Of a stretch of 64,000 nucleotides of DNA, positions 19,274 to 31,644 are shown in pieces. The position numbers and the translations under genes are program-made. Under the pieces are notes generated by a model. The model was not told the origin of the DNA and did no database searches. It worked only from the letters and a program-made list of their open reading frames with translations. The DNA is taken from the NCBI RefSeq assembly GCF_030332225.1, contig NZ_JAOWIF010000042.1, positions 278,176 to 342,175 on the forward strand, given 5' to 3'. The number at the start of each line of letters is the position of its first letter. Within the stretch, counting starts at the first letter, position 1. This DNA is from Citrobacter sp. Cu233 (GTDB lineage: Bacteria > Pseudomonadota > Gammaproteobacteria > Enterobacterales > Enterobacteriaceae).

Positions 19274-22090
19274 ATGAGTGACTATAAATCAACCCTGAAT
19301 TTGCCGGAAACAGGGTTCCCGATGCGCGGCGATCTCGCCAAGCGTGAACCGGGAATGCTGGCGCGTTGGACTGATGATGACCTGTACGGCATCATTCGTG
19401 CGGCCAAAAAAGGCAAAAAAACCTTCATTCTGCATGATGGCCCTCCTTATGCGAATGGCAGCATTCATATTGGTCACTCGGTTAACAAGATTCTGAAAGA
19501 CATTATCGTGAAGTCCAAAGGACTCACGGGTTATGACTCGCCTTACGTTCCGGGCTGGGACTGCCACGGTCTGCCTATCGAGCTGAAAGTAGAGCAGGAA
19601 TACGGTAAACCCGGTGAGAAGTTCACCGCTGCGGAGTTCCGTGCTAAGTGCCGCGAATATGCTGCAACGCAGGTTGACGGTCAGCGTAAAGACTTTATTC
19701 GTCTTGGCGTGCTGGGCGACTGGTCGCATCCGTATCTGACCATGGACTTCAAAACTGAAGCCAACATCATTCGTGCGTTGGGCAAAATCATCGGTAACGG
19801 CCACCTGCATAAAGGCGCGAAACCCGTGCACTGGTGCGTTGACTGTCGTTCTGCGCTGGCGGAAGCGGAAGTTGAGTATTATGACAAAACGTCTCCATCT
19901 ATCGACGTTGCGTTCCATGCGGCCGACCCGGACGCAGTAAAAGCAAAATTTGGCGTTTCTGATGTCAACGGCCCGATCTCTCTGGTTATCTGGACCACCA
20001 CCCCGTGGACGTTACCGGCTAACCGTGCGATCTCTCTGGCCCCTGACTTTGACTATGCGCTGGTACAGATGGACGGCCAGGCGGTAATTCTGGCAAAAGA
20101 TCTGGTTGAAAGCGTAATGCAACGTATTGGCGTGGCTGAATACACTATCCTTGGCACCGTAAAAGGCGCTGAGCTGGAACTGCTGCGCTTTACCCATCCG
20201 TTTATGGGCTTTGACGTGCCGGCTATCCTTGGCGATCACGTGACGCTTGATGCGGGTACCGGTGCGGTGCATACCGCCGGCGGCCACGGCCCGGATGACT
20301 ACGTCATCAGCCAGAAATACGGTCTGGAAATCGCTAACCCGGTTGGCCCGGACGGCGCATACCTGGCGGGCACTTACCCGGAGCTCGACGGTGTGAACGT
20401 CTTTAAAGCGAACGATAAAATCGTTGCGCTGCTGACAGAAAAAGGCGCACTGCTGCACGTTGAGAAGATGCAGCACAGCTATCCATGCTGCTGGCGTCAC
20501 AAGTCTCCGATCATCTTCCGTGCGACTCCGCAGTGGTTCGTCAGCATGGATCAGAAAGGCTTGCGTGCGCAGTCGCTTAAAGAGATCAAAGGCGTACAGT
20601 GGATCCCTGACTGGGGCCAGGCGCGTATTGAATCGATGGTTGCTAACCGTCCCGACTGGTGTATCTCCCGTCAGCGTACGTGGGGCGTGCCGATGTCTCT
20701 GTTTGTCCACAAAGACACAGAAGAACTGCACCCGCGCGCTATCGAACTGATGGAAGAAGTGGCCAAACGCGTTGAAGTTGACGGTATCCAGGCGTGGTGG
20801 GATCTCGACCCGAAAGATATCCTCGGCGATGAAGCCGATCAGTACGTCAAAGTACCGGATACGCTGGACGTGTGGTTTGACTCCGGTTCAACCCATTCAT
20901 CTGTCGTCGACGTGCGTCCTGAGTTTGCAGGGCATGCGGCAGATATGTATCTGGAAGGCTCTGACCAGCACCGTGGTTGGTTCATGTCTTCTTTGATGAT
21001 CTCCACCGCCATGAAAGGCAAAGCGCCTTACCGCCAGGTACTGACCCATGGTTTCACCGTCGATGGTCAGGGCCGCAAGATGTCCAAATCTATCGGTAAC
21101 ACCGTTTCTCCGCAGGATGTGATGAACAAACTGGGCGCGGATATTCTGCGCCTGTGGGTGGCATCGACCGACTATACCGGTGAAATGGCGGTTTCCGATG
21201 AAATTCTGAAACGTGCCGCTGACAGCTATCGTCGTATCCGTAACACCGCGCGCTTCCTGCTGGCGAACCTGAACGGGTTCGATCCGGTTAAAGACATGGT
21301 GAAACCGGAAGATATGGTGGTACTGGACAGGTGGGCTGTAGGCTGTGCGCAAGCGGCTCAGGAAGAGATCCTGAAAGCTTACGAAGCCTATGACTTCCAC
21401 GAAGTGGTACAGCGCCTGATGCGCTTCTGCTCCGTAGAAATGGGGTCGTTCTACCTTGATATCATCAAAGATCGCCAGTACACCGCGAAAGCGGATAGTG
21501 TGGCGCGTCGTAGCTGCCAGACTGCACTGTTCCATATTGCGGAAGCGCTGGTGCGTTGGATGGCACCGATCATGTCCTTCACCGCAGATGAAATCTGGGG
21601 TTACCTGCCGGGCGATCGTGAGAAATACGTCTTCACTGGTGAATGGTACGATGGCCTGTTTGGCTTAGGCGAAGCCGAAGCCATGAACGACGCATTCTGG
21701 GACGAGCTGCTGAAAGTACGTGGCGAAGTGAACAAGGTTATCGAGCAGGCTCGTGCAGATAAGAAAGTCGGCGGTTCTCTGGAAGCGGCAGTGACTCTGT
21801 ATGCTGAACCTGAACTGGCGGCGAAATTGACCGCACTAGGCGAAGAATTACGCTTTGTCCTGTTGACCTCCGGTGCGACTGTTGCGAATTATGCATCAGC
21901 ACCTGCTGATGCTCAGCAGAGCGAATTGCTTAAAGGGCTGAAGATCGTACTGAGTAAAGCCGAAGGTGAGAAGTGCCCGCGCTGCTGGCATTACACCACT
22001 GACGTCGGCCAGGTGGCGGAACATGCAGATATCTGCGGACGCTGTGTCAGCAACATCGCCGGTGATGGCGAACAACGTAAGTTTGCCTGA
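19274..22090 (+). CDS. ileS: Isoleucyl-tRNA synthetase
   Basis: A 938-residue class I synthetase, the K-12 length. It shows the HIGH motif in [12 protein letters not shown] (about residues 60-71), the editing domain with [19 protein letters not shown] in [10 protein letters not shown] (about 600-609), and a C-terminal zinc site CPRCWHY...CGRC (about 900-925). It charges tRNA-Ile in the cytosol. Stop and the lspA start overlap by one base (TGATG), implying translational coupling. Confidence 0.98.
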   Translation: MSDYKSTLNLPETGFPMRGDLAKREPGMLARWTDDDLYGIIRAAKKGKKTFILHDGPPYANGSIHIGHSVNKILKDIIVKSKGLTGYDSPYVPGWDCHGLPIELKVEQEYGKPGEKFTAAEFRAKCREYAATQVDGQRKDFIRLGVLGDWSHPYLTMDFKTEANIIRALGKIIGNGHLHKGAKPVHWCVDCRSALAEAEVEYYDKTSPSIDVAFHAADPDAVKAKFGVSDVNGPISLVIWTTTPWTLPANRAISLAPDFDYALVQMDGQAVILAKDLVESVMQRIGVAEYTILGTVKGAELELLRFTHPFMGFDVPAILGDHVTLDAGTGAVHTAGGHGPDDYVISQKYGLEIANPVGPDGAYLAGTYPELDGVNVFKANDKIVALLTEKGALLHVEKMQHSYPCCWRHKSPIIFRATPQWFVSMDQKGLRAQSLKEIKGVQWIPDWGQARIESMVANRPDWCISRQRTWGVPMSLFVHKDTEELHPRAIELMEEVAKRVEVDGIQAWWDLDPKDILGDEADQYVKVPDTLDVWFDSGSTHSSVVDVRPEFAGHAADMYLEGSDQHRGWFMSSLMISTAMKGKAPYRQVLTHGFTVDGQGRKMSKSIGNTVSPQDVMNKLGADILRLWVASTDYTGEMAVSDEILKRAADSYRRIRNTARFLLANLNGFDPVKDMVKPEDMVVLDRWAVGCAQAAQEEILKAYEAYDFHEVVQRLMRFCSVEMGSFYLDIIKDRQYTAKADSVARRSCQTALFHIAEALVRWMAPIMSFTADEIWGYLPGDREKYVFTGEWYDGLFGLGEAEAMNDAFWDELLKVRGEVNKVIEQARADKKVGGSLEAAVTLYAEPELAAKLTALGEELRFVLLTSGATVANYASAPADAQQSELLKGLKIVLSKAEGEKCPRCWHYTTDVGQVAEHADICGRCVSNIAGDGEQRKFA

Positions 22091-22587
22091 TGAGTAAGCC
22101 TCTTTGTTCAACAGGGCTACGCTGGCTGTGGCTGGTGGTAGTCGTGCTGATTATCGATTTAGGCAGCAAGTACCTGATCCTCCAGAATTTTGCTCTGGGG
22201 GATACGGTATCGCTGTTCCCGTCGCTTAATCTGCACTACGCGCGAAACTATGGCGCGGCGTTTAGCTTCTTAGCCGATAGCGGTGGCTGGCAACGTTGGT
22301 TCTTTGCTGGTATCGCCATCGGTATCTGCGTCATTCTGGCGGTGATGATGTATCGCTCGAAGGCGACGCAGAAGCTGAATAATATCGCGTATGCGTTAAT
22401 CATTGGCGGTGCATTGGGCAACCTGTTTGACCGACTATGGCACGGCTTCGTGGTTGATATGATTGACTTTTACGTCGGTGACTGGCATTTCGCGACCTTC
22501 AACCTGGCCGATACGGCGATTTGTATCGGCGCGGCGTTGATTGTTCTTGAAGGCTTCTTACCGTCGAAAGAGAAAAAAGCCGCATAA
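22090..22587 (+). CDS. lspA: Lipoprotein signal peptidase II
   Basis: A 165-residue, four-helix inner-membrane aspartyl protease (K-12: 164). It cleaves the signal peptide of diacylglyceryl-modified prolipoproteins. The catalytic aspartates are in [19 protein letters not shown] (second Asp of FDR...VVDM region) and [11 protein letters not shown]. Its start overlaps the ileS stop. A REP element follows immediately before fkpB. Confidence 0.97.
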   Translation: MSKPLCSTGLRWLWLVVVVLIIDLGSKYLILQNFALGDTVSLFPSLNLHYARNYGAAFSFLADSGGWQRWFFAGIAIGICVILAVMMYRSKATQKLNNIAYALIIGGALGNLFDRLWHGFVVDMIDFYVGDWHFATFNLADTAICIGAALIVLEGFLPSKEKKAA

Positions 22588-22591
22588 AAAA

Positions 22592-22628
22592 TGCCGGATG
22601 GGGCGCTTACGCCTTATCCGGCCTACAG
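22592..22628. repeat. REP element between lspA and fkpB
   Basis: The sequence GCCGGATGGGGCGCTTACGC..CTTATCCGGCCTACA is a canonical REP unit, lying inside the operon. Confidence 0.85.
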
Positions 22629-22674
22629 TGTTATCGACCTTTTCGCCTTCGGGCACACTATGTGAGCAACCTGC

Positions 22675-23124
22675 ATGTCTAAATCAGTACAGAGTAACAG
22701 TGCGGTGCTGGTACACTTCACCTTAAAGCTCGACGATGGCTCCACCGCAGAGTCAACCCGCAATAACGGCAAGCCTGCGCTGTTTCGCCTGGGCGATGGT
22801 TCTCTGTCTGAAGGACTGGAACAACACCTGCTGGGGTTAAAAGAGGGCGATAAAACCACGTTTGCTCTGGAGCCGGACGCTGCTTTTGGCGTATCAAGCC
22901 CGGACCTCATTCAGTATTTCTCGCGTCGGGAGTTTATGGACGCGGGTGAGCCAGAAATTGGCGCAATCATGCTCTTTACCGCAATGGACGGCAGTGAGAT
23001 GCCTGGTGTTATCCGCGAAATCAACGGTGATTCGATCACGGTTGATTTCAACCATCCGCTGGCCGGGCATACCGTTCATTTTGATATTGAAGTGCTGGAA
23101 GTCGAACCGGCACTGGAGGCATAA
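22675..23124 (+). CDS. fkpB: FKBP-type peptidyl-prolyl isomerase FkpB (SlpA)
   Basis: A 149-residue SlyD-like FKBP (same length as K-12). It contains [32 protein letters not shown] and [10 protein letters not shown] at the active side, then an insert-in-flap chaperone domain. It catalyses proline cis-trans isomerisation and acts as a cytosolic chaperone; it lacks the metal-binding tail of SlyD. One base separates its stop (23122-23124) from ispH ATG at 23126, so they are coupled. Confidence 0.95.
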   Translation: MSKSVQSNSAVLVHFTLKLDDGSTAESTRNNGKPALFRLGDGSLSEGLEQHLLGLKEGDKTTFALEPDAAFGVSSPDLIQYFSRREFMDAGEPEIGAIMLFTAMDGSEMPGVIREINGDSITVDFNHPLAGHTVHFDIEVLEVEPALEA

Positions 23125-23125
23125 A

Positions 23126-24076
23126 ATGCAGATCCTGTTGGCTAACCCGCGCGGTTTCTGCGCAGGCGTAGACCGCGCTATCAGCATTGTGGAAAACGCG
23201 CTGGCCATTTACGGCGCGCCAATTTATGTCCGTCATGAAGTAGTGCATAACCGCTACGTGGTGGATAGCCTGCGCGAACGCGGCGCGATTTTTATTGAGC
23301 AAATCAGTGAAGTGCCGGACGGCTCAATTCTGATTTTCTCCGCCCACGGCGTCTCTCAGGCTGTGCGAAACGAAGCCAAAGGCCGCGATCTCACGGTTTT
23401 TGATGCGACCTGTCCGTTGGTGACGAAAGTGCATATGGAAGTCGCGCGCGCCAGCCGTCGTGGCGAAGAGTCGATCCTGATTGGCCACGCCGGACACCCG
23501 GAAGTTGAAGGCACGATGGGCCAATACAGTAACCCGCAAGGGGGGATGTATCTGGTTGAATCACCGGAAGATGTGCTGAAACTGGACGTGAAAAATGAAG
23601 GTAAACTTTCCTTCATGACCCAGACCACGCTCTCCGTTGACGATACCTCTGATGTCATTGACGCACTGCGTAACCGCTTCCCGAAAATCGTCGGACCGCG
23701 AAAAGACGATATCTGCTATGCCACCACTAACCGCCAGGAAGCGGTACGTGCGCTGGCGGAACAGGCGGATGTTGTGCTGGTTGTCGGCTCGAAAAACTCG
23801 TCTAACTCCAACCGTCTGGCTGAACTGGCGCAGCGGATGGGGAAAGCCGCGTATCTGATTGATGATGCGACTGATATCCAGGAAGAGTGGGTGAAAGCCG
23901 CGAAATGTGTGGGCGTAACGGCTGGCGCTTCGGCACCCGATATTCTGGTTCAGAATGTGATTGCTCGTCTGCAGGAGTTGGGCGGTGGAGAGGCTATCCC
24001 GCTTGAAGGCCGTGAAGAGAATATCGTGTTCGAAGTACCGAAAGAGCTGCGTGTGGATGTTCGTGAAGTAGAGTAA
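23126..24076 (+). CDS. ispH: 4-hydroxy-3-methylbut-2-enyl diphosphate reductase
   Basis: A 316-residue iron-sulfur enzyme, the K-12 length, for the last step of the MEP isoprenoid pathway (HMBPP to IPP and DMAPP). The three [4Fe-4S] cysteines are visible: [12 protein letters not shown] (Cys12), [10 protein letters not shown] (Cys96), [11 protein letters not shown] (Cys197). TGASAPD is also conserved. The longer in-frame frame from 22862 runs through fkpB and was discarded. A terminator follows, placed against the rihC ribosome binding site. Confidence 0.97.
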   Translation: MQILLANPRGFCAGVDRAISIVENALAIYGAPIYVRHEVVHNRYVVDSLRERGAIFIEQISEVPDGSILIFSAHGVSQAVRNEAKGRDLTVFDATCPLVTKVHMEVARASRRGEESILIGHAGHPEVEGTMGQYSNPQGGMYLVESPEDVLKLDVKNEGKLSFMTQTTLSVDDTSDVIDALRNRFPKIVGPRKDDICYATTNRQEAVRALAEQADVVLVVGSKNSSNSNRLAELAQRMGKAAYLIDDATDIQEEWVKAAKCVGVTAGASAPDILVQNVIARLQELGGGEAIPLEGREENIVFEVPKELRVDVREVE

Positions 24077-24102
24077 GTCTTTCACGCCACGATTATGCGA
24101 AG

Positions 24103-24131
24103 ATGCCAGACTGAACGTCTGGCATTTTTTT
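24103..24131 (+). terminator. Intrinsic terminator between ispH and rihC
   Basis: Arms ATGCCAGAC (24103-24111) and GTCTGGCAT (24117-24125), loop TGAAC, then a run of T residues to 24131. The next bases, TGGAGAAACC, are the rihC ribosome binding site. Confidence 0.88.
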
Positions 24132-24140
24132 GGAGAAACC

Positions 24141-25055
24141 ATGCGCTTACCGATCATTCTTGATACCGACCCCGGCATTGATGATGCCGCCGCTATAGCC
24201 GCTGCGTTGTTTGCCCCTGAGCTGGATCTGCAGCTGATGACCACGGTAGCGGGCAACGTGTCGGTGGAAAAAACCACCCGCAATGCGTTGCAGTTGCTGC
24301 ACTTCTGGAATGCGGATATTCCGCTGGCGCAGGGAGCCTCCATGCCGCTGGTGCGACCGCTGCGTGACGCGGCTTCTGTGCATGGTGAGTCCGGTATGGC
24401 AGGGTATGATTTTGTTGAACACGATCGCCAGCCGCTGGCAAAACCCGCTTTTCAGGTGATCCGCGATGCACTGATGAGCTCTCCGGAACCACTCACCCTG
24501 GTTGCCATTGGCCCGTTAACCAACATTGCATTGCTGTTGATGCACTATCCGGAATGTGTGTTCAATATTCGCCGCCTGGTGATCATGGGCGGCTCTGCCG
24601 GGCGCGGGAACTTCACGCCAAATGCGGAGTTTAATATTGCTATCGATCCCGAAGCGGCGGCGAAGGTGTTCCAGAGCGGTCTGGAGATCGTCATGTGCGG
24701 GCTGGATGTCACCAACCAGGCCATGCTCGCTCCGGATTTTCTGGCGACGTTACCAGGACTTAATCAGACCGGAAAAATGCTGCATGCGCTGTTCAGTCAT
24801 TACCGTAGCGGTAGCATGAATACGGGACTCCGTATGCATGACCTCTGTGCGATTGCCTGGCTGGTGCGCCCGGATCTCTTTACGCTCAAGCCCTGTTTTG
24901 TCGCCGTTGAAACGCAGGGGGAATATACCTCTGGTACAACGGTAGTAGATATCGAAGGGCGACTGGGGCAACCCGTTAATGCCCAGGTGGCGCTGGGGCT
25001 GGATGTCGAGGGGTTCCAGCAGTGGGTGGCGCACGTTTTGGCACTGGCCCCCTGA
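24141..25055 (+). CDS. rihC: Non-specific ribonucleoside hydrolase RihC
   Basis: A 304-residue nucleoside hydrolase, the K-12 RihC length. The calcium site [13 protein letters not shown] (residues 7-19) opens the protein; [18 protein letters not shown] and the C-terminal [10 protein letters not shown] (His near 233) complete the active site. It splits purine and pyrimidine ribonucleosides to base and ribose for salvage. A terminator separates it from ispH, so read-through or its own promoter must drive it. Confidence 0.95.
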   Translation: MRLPIILDTDPGIDDAAAIAAALFAPELDLQLMTTVAGNVSVEKTTRNALQLLHFWNADIPLAQGASMPLVRPLRDAASVHGESGMAGYDFVEHDRQPLAKPAFQVIRDALMSSPEPLTLVAIGPLTNIALLLMHYPECVFNIRRLVIMGGSAGRGNFTPNAEFNIAIDPEAAAKVFQSGLEIVMCGLDVTNQAMLAPDFLATLPGLNQTGKMLHALFSHYRSGSMNTGLRMHDLCAIAWLVRPDLFTLKPCFVAVETQGEYTSGTTVVDIEGRLGQPVNAQVALGLDVEGFQQWVAHVLALAP

Positions 25056-25075
25056 TTTCCACGTTATATAACGAT

Positions 25076-25109
25076 ATGACGCTGCTTATTCCGTGGCGTC
25101 ATGCCTTTT
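25076..25109 (+). terminator. Probable terminator after rihC
   Basis: Arms ATGACGC (25076-25082) and GCGTCAT (25096-25102) with a 13-base loop, followed by GCCTTTTA. The T-run is short. Confidence 0.5.
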
Positions 25110-25213
25110 ACTGATATCTTTCCCTGTTTATCATTAAATTCTAATTATCGACGTTTTCGGCTGGCGGCGCAGCGATACGCTGGTTAATCTGAAAACGATT
25201 TACGTAAAATTAA

Positions 25214-26050
<837 letters not shown>

Positions 26051-26103
26051 GGTTTACTACCCTTCGTGATGTGGTTATTGTAGTCGTAATTATTTGATTA
26101 CAT

Positions 26104-26130
26104 AGGGCAATATTTTATTGCCCTTTATTT
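26104..26130 (+). terminator. Intrinsic terminator after dapB
   Basis: Arms AGGGCAATA (26104-26112) and TATTGCCCT (26116-26124), TTT loop, followed by TTATTTT. Confidence 0.9.
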
Positions 26131-26369
26131 TATCTATTTAAAGTTTGTTTCGAGCTGAATGCCTTATTTTTATAAGTTTTCGTGTTATTTTTTGTGAGTG
26201 AAATGTGAATTTTGACCGTTTGGTCTACTTTTTATCTCTTGCTTATGAAATTTGATACTCTTCCTGCTCCGCAAGCGTTTTCCACTCAAAGTTAGTTGAT
26301 CTTTTTGATGCCTGGAGGCGAGTTAATTCATCAATGGCGCAAAATAATAATAAAAATTCCCCTTTCGGG

Positions 26370-26398
26370 TAGACTTTTGCCCGGGCTATCTCTAGAAT
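26370..26398 (+). promoter_or_regulatory. carAB promoter P1 (distal)
   Basis: TAGACT (26370-26375) and TAGAAT (26393-26398) are 17 bases apart. The position matches the pyrimidine-controlled P1 of E. coli carAB. The AT-rich DNA between 26131 and 26370 shows no gene; it is the region where E. coli binds PepA, IHF and RutR. Confidence 0.7.
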
Positions 26399-26433
26399 GC
26401 CGCCGTTTGCCAGAAATCCATAGGTAAGCAAAT

Positions 26434-26472
26434 TTGCATTGATTCAGAATGTCAAAATGAATTAATATGCAA
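26434..26472 (+). promoter_or_regulatory. carAB promoter P2 with two ARG boxes
   Basis: Two 18-bp ArgR-like boxes, 26434-26451 (TTGCATTGATTCAGAATG) and 26455-26472 (around ATGAATTAATATGCA), are three bases apart, the usual spacing. They cover P2: -35 TTGATT (26439-26444), -10 TAATAT (26463-26468). Arginine repression of P2 is expected from E. coli. Confidence 0.82.
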
Positions 26473-26504
26473 ATAAAGTGAGTGAATATTCTCTGGAGGG
26501 TGTT

Positions 26505-27653
26505 TTGATTAAGTCAGCGCTATTGGTTCTGGAAGACGGAACCCAGTTTCACGGTCGGGCCATAGGGGCAACAGGTTCGGCGGTTGGGGAAGTCGTTTTC
26601 AATACTTCAATGACCGGTTATCAAGAAATCCTCACTGATCCTTCCTATTCCCGCCAAATCGTCACTCTTACTTATCCTCATATCGGTAATGTCGGTACCA
26701 ATGAAGCCGATGCAGAATCTTCCCAGGTACACGCGCAAGGCCTGGTCATCCGCGACCTGCCGCTGATTGCCAGCAACTTCCGTGATACCGAAGACCTCTC
26801 TTCTTACCTGAAGCGCCATAACATCGTGGCGATTGCCGATATCGATACCCGTAAGCTGACGCGCCTGTTGCGTGAAAAGGGCGCACAGAACGGCTGCATT
26901 ATTGCGGGTGACAACCCGGATGCGGCACTGGCGCTGGAAAAAGCCAAAGCATTTCCGGGCCTGAACGGTATGGATCTGGCGAAAGAAGTGACTACTGCGG
27001 AGCCGTATAGCTGGACGCAGGGCAGCTGGACGCTGGCAGGTGACTTACCGGAAGCAAAATCTGCTGATGAACTCCCGTTCCACGTCGTGGCTTACGATTT
27101 TGGTGCCAAGCGCAACATTCTGCGTATGTTAGCGGATCGCGGCTGCCGCCTGACGGTAGTACCGGCGCAGACCTCTGCAGAAGAGGTCCTAAAGATGAAT
27201 CCGGACGGTGTTTTCCTGTCCAACGGCCCTGGCGACCCGGCCCCGTGCGATTACGCGATTACTGCAATTAAGAAATTCCTCGAAACCGATATTCCGGTAT
27301 TTGGCATCTGCCTCGGCCATCAACTGCTGGCGCTGGCGAGCGGCGCAAAAACCATCAAGATGAAGTTTGGCCACCACGGCGGCAACCATCCGGTGAAAGA
27401 TATTGATAACAATACCGTGATGATCACCGCGCAGAACCACGGTTTTGCAGTGGATGAAGCCTCCATGCCTGCCAATCTACGCGTGACGCATAAGTCGCTG
27501 TTTGATGGCACCCTGCAGGGGATTCATCGTACCGACAAACCGGCGTTCAGTTTCCAGGGACACCCGGAGGCGAGCCCAGGTCCGCACGACGCTGCGCCGT
27601 TGTTTGACCACTTTATCGAGCTTATTGAGCAATACCGTCAGTCCGCGAAATAA
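26505..27653 (+). CDS. carA: Carbamoyl-phosphate synthase small subunit
   Basis: A 382-residue glutamine amidotransferase subunit, K-12 length. The start is TTG at 26505 after GGAGGG, as in E. coli, giving [12 protein letters not shown]; an upstream GTG at 26478 lies inside the promoter and is rejected. The class I amidotransferase triad is in [15 protein letters not shown] (Cys269) and [11 protein letters not shown] (His353, Glu355). It releases ammonia from glutamine and channels it to CarB for carbamoyl phosphate, the precursor of arginine and pyrimidines. It is 17 bp upstream of carB. Confidence 0.97.
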   Translation: MIKSALLVLEDGTQFHGRAIGATGSAVGEVVFNTSMTGYQEILTDPSYSRQIVTLTYPHIGNVGTNEADAESSQVHAQGLVIRDLPLIASNFRDTEDLSSYLKRHNIVAIADIDTRKLTRLLREKGAQNGCIIAGDNPDAALALEKAKAFPGLNGMDLAKEVTTAEPYSWTQGSWTLAGDLPEAKSADELPFHVVAYDFGAKRNILRMLADRGCRLTVVPAQTSAEEVLKMNPDGVFLSNGPGDPAPCDYAITAIKKFLETDIPVFGICLGHQLLALASGAKTIKMKFGHHGGNHPVKDIDNNTVMITAQNHGFAVDEASMPANLRVTHKSLFDGTLQGIHRTDKPAFSFQGHPEASPGPHDAAPLFDHFIELIEQYRQSAK

Positions 27654-27670
27654 TCAGGAGTAAAAGAGCC

Positions 27671-30600
27671 ATGCCAAAACGTACAGACATAAAAAGTATC
27701 CTGATTCTGGGCGCGGGTCCGATTGTAATCGGTCAGGCGTGTGAGTTTGACTATTCCGGCGCCCAGGCGTGTAAAGCGCTGCGTGAAGAGGGTTACCGCG
27801 TCATTCTCGTGAACTCCAACCCGGCCACCATCATGACCGACCCGGAAATGGCCGATGCTACCTATATCGAGCCGATTCACTGGGAAGTGGTACGCAAAAT
27901 TATCGAAAAAGAGCGCCCGGATGCGGTGCTACCGACCATGGGGGGCCAGACGGCGCTGAACTGTGCGCTGGAACTGGAACGTCAGGGCGTACTGGCTGAG
28001 TTCGGCGTGACCATGATTGGTGCGACGGCGGATGCCATTGATAAAGCGGAAGACCGTCGTCGCTTCGACATTGCGATGAAAAAAATTGGTCTCGACACCG
28101 CGCGTTCAGGCATCGCCCACACCATGGAAGAAGCGTTGGCGGTTGCCGCTGATGTTGGCTTCCCGTGCATCATCCGACCTAGCTTTACCATGGGCGGTAC
28201 CGGTGGCGGTATCGCTTACAACCGTGAAGAGTTTGAAGAAATCTGCGAACGCGGCCTGGATCTCTCCCCAACCAACGAACTGCTGATTGATGAATCGCTG
28301 ATTGGCTGGAAAGAGTACGAGATGGAAGTGGTGCGTGATAAAAACGACAATTGCATCATCGTCTGCTCCATCGAAAACTTCGACGCAATGGGTATCCATA
28401 CCGGTGACTCCATCACGGTTGCCCCGGCGCAGACCCTGACCGACAAAGAATATCAAATCATGCGTAACGCCTCGATGGCGGTACTGCGTGAAATTGGTGT
28501 GGAAACCGGTGGTTCCAACGTGCAATTTGCGGTGAACCCGAAAAATGGTCGCCTGATTGTCATCGAAATGAACCCGCGTGTATCCCGTTCCTCAGCGCTG
28601 GCGTCCAAAGCAACGGGCTTCCCGATTGCTAAAGTAGCGGCGAAGCTGGCGGTGGGTTACACCCTCGATGAGCTGATGAACGACATCACCGGTGGTCGTA
28701 CTCCGGCCTCCTTCGAACCGTCCATCGACTACGTTGTGACGAAGATTCCACGTTTTAACTTCGAGAAATTTGCCGGCGCAAACGACCGTCTGACCACCCA
28801 GATGAAATCTGTTGGTGAAGTGATGGCGATTGGCCGCACGCAGCAGGAATCCCTGCAGAAAGCGCTGCGTGGCCTGGAAGTGGGCGCGACCGGTTTTGAC
28901 CCGAAAGTAAGTCTGGATGACCCGGAAGCACTGACTAAAATCCGCCGTGAGCTGAAAGACGCAGGCGCTGAGCGTATCTGGTATATCGCTGATGCGTTCC
29001 GCGCTGGCCTGTCCGTCGATGGTGTATTCAACCTGACTAACATTGACCGCTGGTTCCTGGTGCAGATTGAAGAGCTGGTGCGTCTGGAAGAGAAAGTGAC
29101 TGAAGTGGGCATTAACGGCCTCGACGCTGACTTCCTGCGTATGCTTAAACGCAAAGGCTTCGCCGATGCGCGTCTGGCTAAACTGGCTGGCGTGCGCGAA
29201 GCAGAAATTCGCAAACTGCGTGAACAGTATAAGCTGCACCCGGTTTACAAGCGCGTGGACACCTGTGCCGCAGAATTTGCTACTGATACTGCTTACATGT
29301 ACTCCACGTATGAAGAAGAGTGTGAAGCGAATCCGTCCGTAGACCGCGATAAAATTATGGTTCTGGGTGGCGGTCCGAACCGTATCGGCCAGGGTATTGA
29401 ATTCGACTACTGCTGCGTACACGCCTCATTGGCGCTGCGTGAAGACGGTTACGAGACCATCATGGTTAACTGTAACCCGGAAACCGTTTCAACCGACTAC
29501 GACACCTCTGACCGTCTGTACTTCGAACCGGTGACGCTGGAAGACGTACTGGAAATCGTGCGTATCGAGAAGCCGAAAGGCGTTATCGTTCAGTACGGCG
29601 GCCAGACTCCTCTGAAACTGGCTCGTGCGCTGGAAGCGGCGGGTGTTCCGGTTATCGGTACCAGCCCGGATGCGATTGACCGTGCCGAAGACCGTGAACG
29701 TTTCCAGCAGGCGGTTGACCGTCTGAAGCTGAAACAACCGGCCAACGCCACCGTAACCGCTATCGAGCAAGCTGTTGAGAAAGCAAAAGAAATCGGTTAT
29801 CCGCTGGTGGTGCGTCCGTCCTACGTTCTTGGCGGCCGCGCGATGGAAATTGTCTACGACGAAGCCGACCTGCGTCGCTACTTCCAGACAGCGGTTAGCG
29901 TTTCCAACGATGCACCAGTGCTGCTGGACCGCTTCCTCGACGATGCGGTAGAAGTGGACGTGGATGCCATTTGTGACGGTGAAATGGTGCTGATTGGCGG
30001 CATTATGGAGCACATCGAACAGGCGGGCGTGCACTCCGGTGACTCCGCATGTTCTCTCCCTGCTTATACGCTGAGTAAGGAAATTCAGGACGTCATGCGC
30101 CAGCAGGTGCAGAAACTGGCCTTCGAACTGCAGGTGCGTGGCCTGATGAACGTCCAGTTTGCCGTGAAGAACAACGAAGTTTACCTGATTGAAGTTAACC
30201 CACGTGCGGCGCGTACTGTACCGTTCGTTTCTAAAGCCACAGGTGTACCGCTGGCGAAAGTGGCGGCACGTGTGATGGCAGGTAAAACATTGGCACAGCA
30301 AGGTGTAACCAAAGAAATTATCCCGCCGTACTACTCCGTGAAAGAAGTGGTGCTGCCGTTCAACAAATTCCCGGGCGTCGACCCACTGTTAGGGCCAGAA
30401 ATGCGCTCTACCGGTGAAGTCATGGGGGTGGGGCGTACCTTTGCCGAAGCGTTCGCTAAGGCACAGTTGGGCAGCAGTTCTACCATGAAAAAGCAGGGGC
30501 GTGCGCTGCTCTCCGTACGTGAAGGCGATAAAGAACGTGTAGTAGACCTGGCGGCGAAACTGTTGAAGTTTGGTTTCGAGCTGGATGCCACGCACGGCAC

Positions 30601-30898
30601 GGCGATTGTGCTGGGTGAAGCGGGTATTAATCCACGTTTGGTAAACAAGGTGCATGAAGGCCGCCCGCACATTCAGGACCGTATCAAGAATGGCGAATAC
30701 ACCTACATCATCAACACCACTGAAGGTCGTCAGGCGATTGAGGACTCCAAGCTGATTCGCCGCAGTGCGCTGCAGTATAAGGTGCATTACGACACCACGC
30801 TGAACGGCGGTTTTGCCACGACGATGGCGCTGAATGCAGATGCGACAGAGAAGGTGACCTCTGTCCAGGAAATGCACGCGCAGATCAAAAAGTCATAA
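27671..30898 (+). CDS. carB: Carbamoyl-phosphate synthase large subunit
   Basis: A 1075-residue protein (K-12: 1073) built of two homologous ATP-grasp halves. The first starts [20 protein letters not shown] (residues 11-30) and the second [20 protein letters not shown] (about 558-577). [16 protein letters not shown] and [16 protein letters not shown] are the paired ATP loops. The last ~140 residues form the allosteric domain (ornithine, IMP, UMP). It makes carbamoyl phosphate from bicarbonate, ATP and CarA-derived ammonia. A strong terminator follows. Confidence 0.98.
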   Translation: MPKRTDIKSILILGAGPIVIGQACEFDYSGAQACKALREEGYRVILVNSNPATIMTDPEMADATYIEPIHWEVVRKIIEKERPDAVLPTMGGQTALNCALELERQGVLAEFGVTMIGATADAIDKAEDRRRFDIAMKKIGLDTARSGIAHTMEEALAVAADVGFPCIIRPSFTMGGTGGGIAYNREEFEEICERGLDLSPTNELLIDESLIGWKEYEMEVVRDKNDNCIIVCSIENFDAMGIHTGDSITVAPAQTLTDKEYQIMRNASMAVLREIGVETGGSNVQFAVNPKNGRLIVIEMNPRVSRSSALASKATGFPIAKVAAKLAVGYTLDELMNDITGGRTPASFEPSIDYVVTKIPRFNFEKFAGANDRLTTQMKSVGEVMAIGRTQQESLQKALRGLEVGATGFDPKVSLDDPEALTKIRRELKDAGAERIWYIADAFRAGLSVDGVFNLTNIDRWFLVQIEELVRLEEKVTEVGINGLDADFLRMLKRKGFADARLAKLAGVREAEIRKLREQYKLHPVYKRVDTCAAEFATDTAYMYSTYEEECEANPSVDRDKIMVLGGGPNRIGQGIEFDYCCVHASLALREDGYETIMVNCNPETVSTDYDTSDRLYFEPVTLEDVLEIVRIEKPKGVIVQYGGQTPLKLARALEAAGVPVIGTSPDAIDRAEDRERFQQAVDRLKLKQPANATVTAIEQAVEKAKEIGYPLVVRPSYVLGGRAMEIVYDEADLRRYFQTAVSVSNDAPVLLDRFLDDAVEVDVDAICDGEMVLIGGIMEHIEQAGVHSGDSACSLPAYTLSKEIQDVMRQQVQKLAFELQVRGLMNVQFAVKNNEVYLIEVNPRAARTVPFVSKATGVPLAKVAARVMAGKTLAQQGVTKEIIPPYYSVKEVVLPFNKFPGVDPLLGPEMRSTGEVMGVGRTFAEAFAKAQLGSSSTMKKQGRALLSVREGDKERVVDLAAKLLKFGFELDATHGTAIVLGEAGINPRLVNKVHEGRPHIQDRIKNGEYTYIINTTEGRQAIEDSKLIRRSALQYKVHYDTTLNGGFATTMALNADATEKVTSVQEMHAQIKKS

Positions 30899-30948
30899 AA
30901 AATAAGTTCGGTGATAATTGCGTTAACCGGACCGGCAATATAATTTTG

Positions 30949-30977
30949 AAAGGGTTTCTGTAAAGAAACCCTTTTTT
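30949..30977 (+). terminator. Intrinsic terminator after carB
   Basis: Arms AAAGGGTTTCT (30949-30959) and AGAAACCCTTT (30964-30974), loop GTAA, then more T residues. Confidence 0.92.
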
Positions 30978-31172
30978 AAATTCGTGTAAGGTCATTCCTG
31001 GCGGAAATAGGGTTCTATAACCACATTTTCAATGTAATAAGCACGATATAGCTCACACTAATCAACATTCAAGTCGCATACTATCCTTTATATCCACAAT
31101 TTTAATATGGCTTAGTTTTTATTAATTTGGACAGGCCGTAGCCAGATTTTTAATTTGTGAAATGGTGTGCTT

Positions 31173-31565
31173 ATGTGTGAAAAATATGTTGAAAGACCGC
31201 TTTATTTGTTAATTGCTGACTGGATGATGGCTGAGGATCGTTGGATCACCGCAAAGGAAATTTCCCGCCATTTTGATATTGAACACTGCAAAGCGATTAA
31301 TACGCTCTCCTATATTCTGTCCGAAGTGGGGGAAATCGTTTGTGAAGTTAAGATGATCCCCAATCAGATTGCCGGTCGGGGCTGTCAGTGCCAGCGACTG
31401 GTGAAAGTTGTGAGTATTGATTCCCATCTTTACAGCAGATTGAATCACAATTTGCAGGAAAAAAAGGTGAGCATGGCGAAAACGCCGCGCCTGGCGGTTC
31501 CTCCAACAGAGCTTAACCGTGAGCAGAAATGGCAAATGATGCTCTCCAAGAGTATGCGCCGCTAA
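31173..31565 (+). CDS. caiF: Carnitine operon activator CaiF
   Basis: A 130-residue transcription factor (K-12: 131). A winged-helix segment (RPLYLLIADWMMAEDRWITA, then EISRHFDIEHCKAINTLSYI) occupies residues 7-50; CQCQRLVKVV follows; the tail ends TELNREQKWQMMLSKSMRR. With carnitine and without oxygen it activates cai and fix from their shared control region. ATG at 31173 agrees with the K-12 start MCE; a GTG two codons earlier also exists, and the ribosome binding site is weak. The 274 bp upstream is AT-rich and probably holds CRP/FNR-type control, but I could not fix a convincing site. Confidence 0.92.
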   Translation: MCEKYVERPLYLLIADWMMAEDRWITAKEISRHFDIEHCKAINTLSYILSEVGEIVCEVKMIPNQIAGRGCQCQRLVKVVSIDSHLYSRLNHNLQEKKVSMAKTPRLAVPPTELNREQKWQMMLSKSMRR

Positions 31566-31605
31566 TTGTCAGTTTGCCTGATGGCGGTATAAACGGTGAT
31601 TGACT

Positions 31606-31638
31606 CGTAGGCCGGATAAGCGTGAGCGCATCCGGCAT
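31606..31638. repeat. REP element between caiF and caiE
   Basis: GTAGGCCGGATAAGCGTGAG followed by CGCATCCGGCAT is a canonical REP unit between convergent genes. Confidence 0.87.
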
Positions 31639-31644
31639 CAATTA

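Noticed and set aside
26243-26431. 62-residue minus-strand frame between dapB and carA
   Set aside because: Starts with TTG inside the carAB promoter, no ribosome binding site, AT-rich regulatory DNA.
26478-26504. GTG start nine codons ahead of carA
   Set aside because: Lies in the promoter/operator; the TTG at 26505 has GGAGGG and the family N-terminus.
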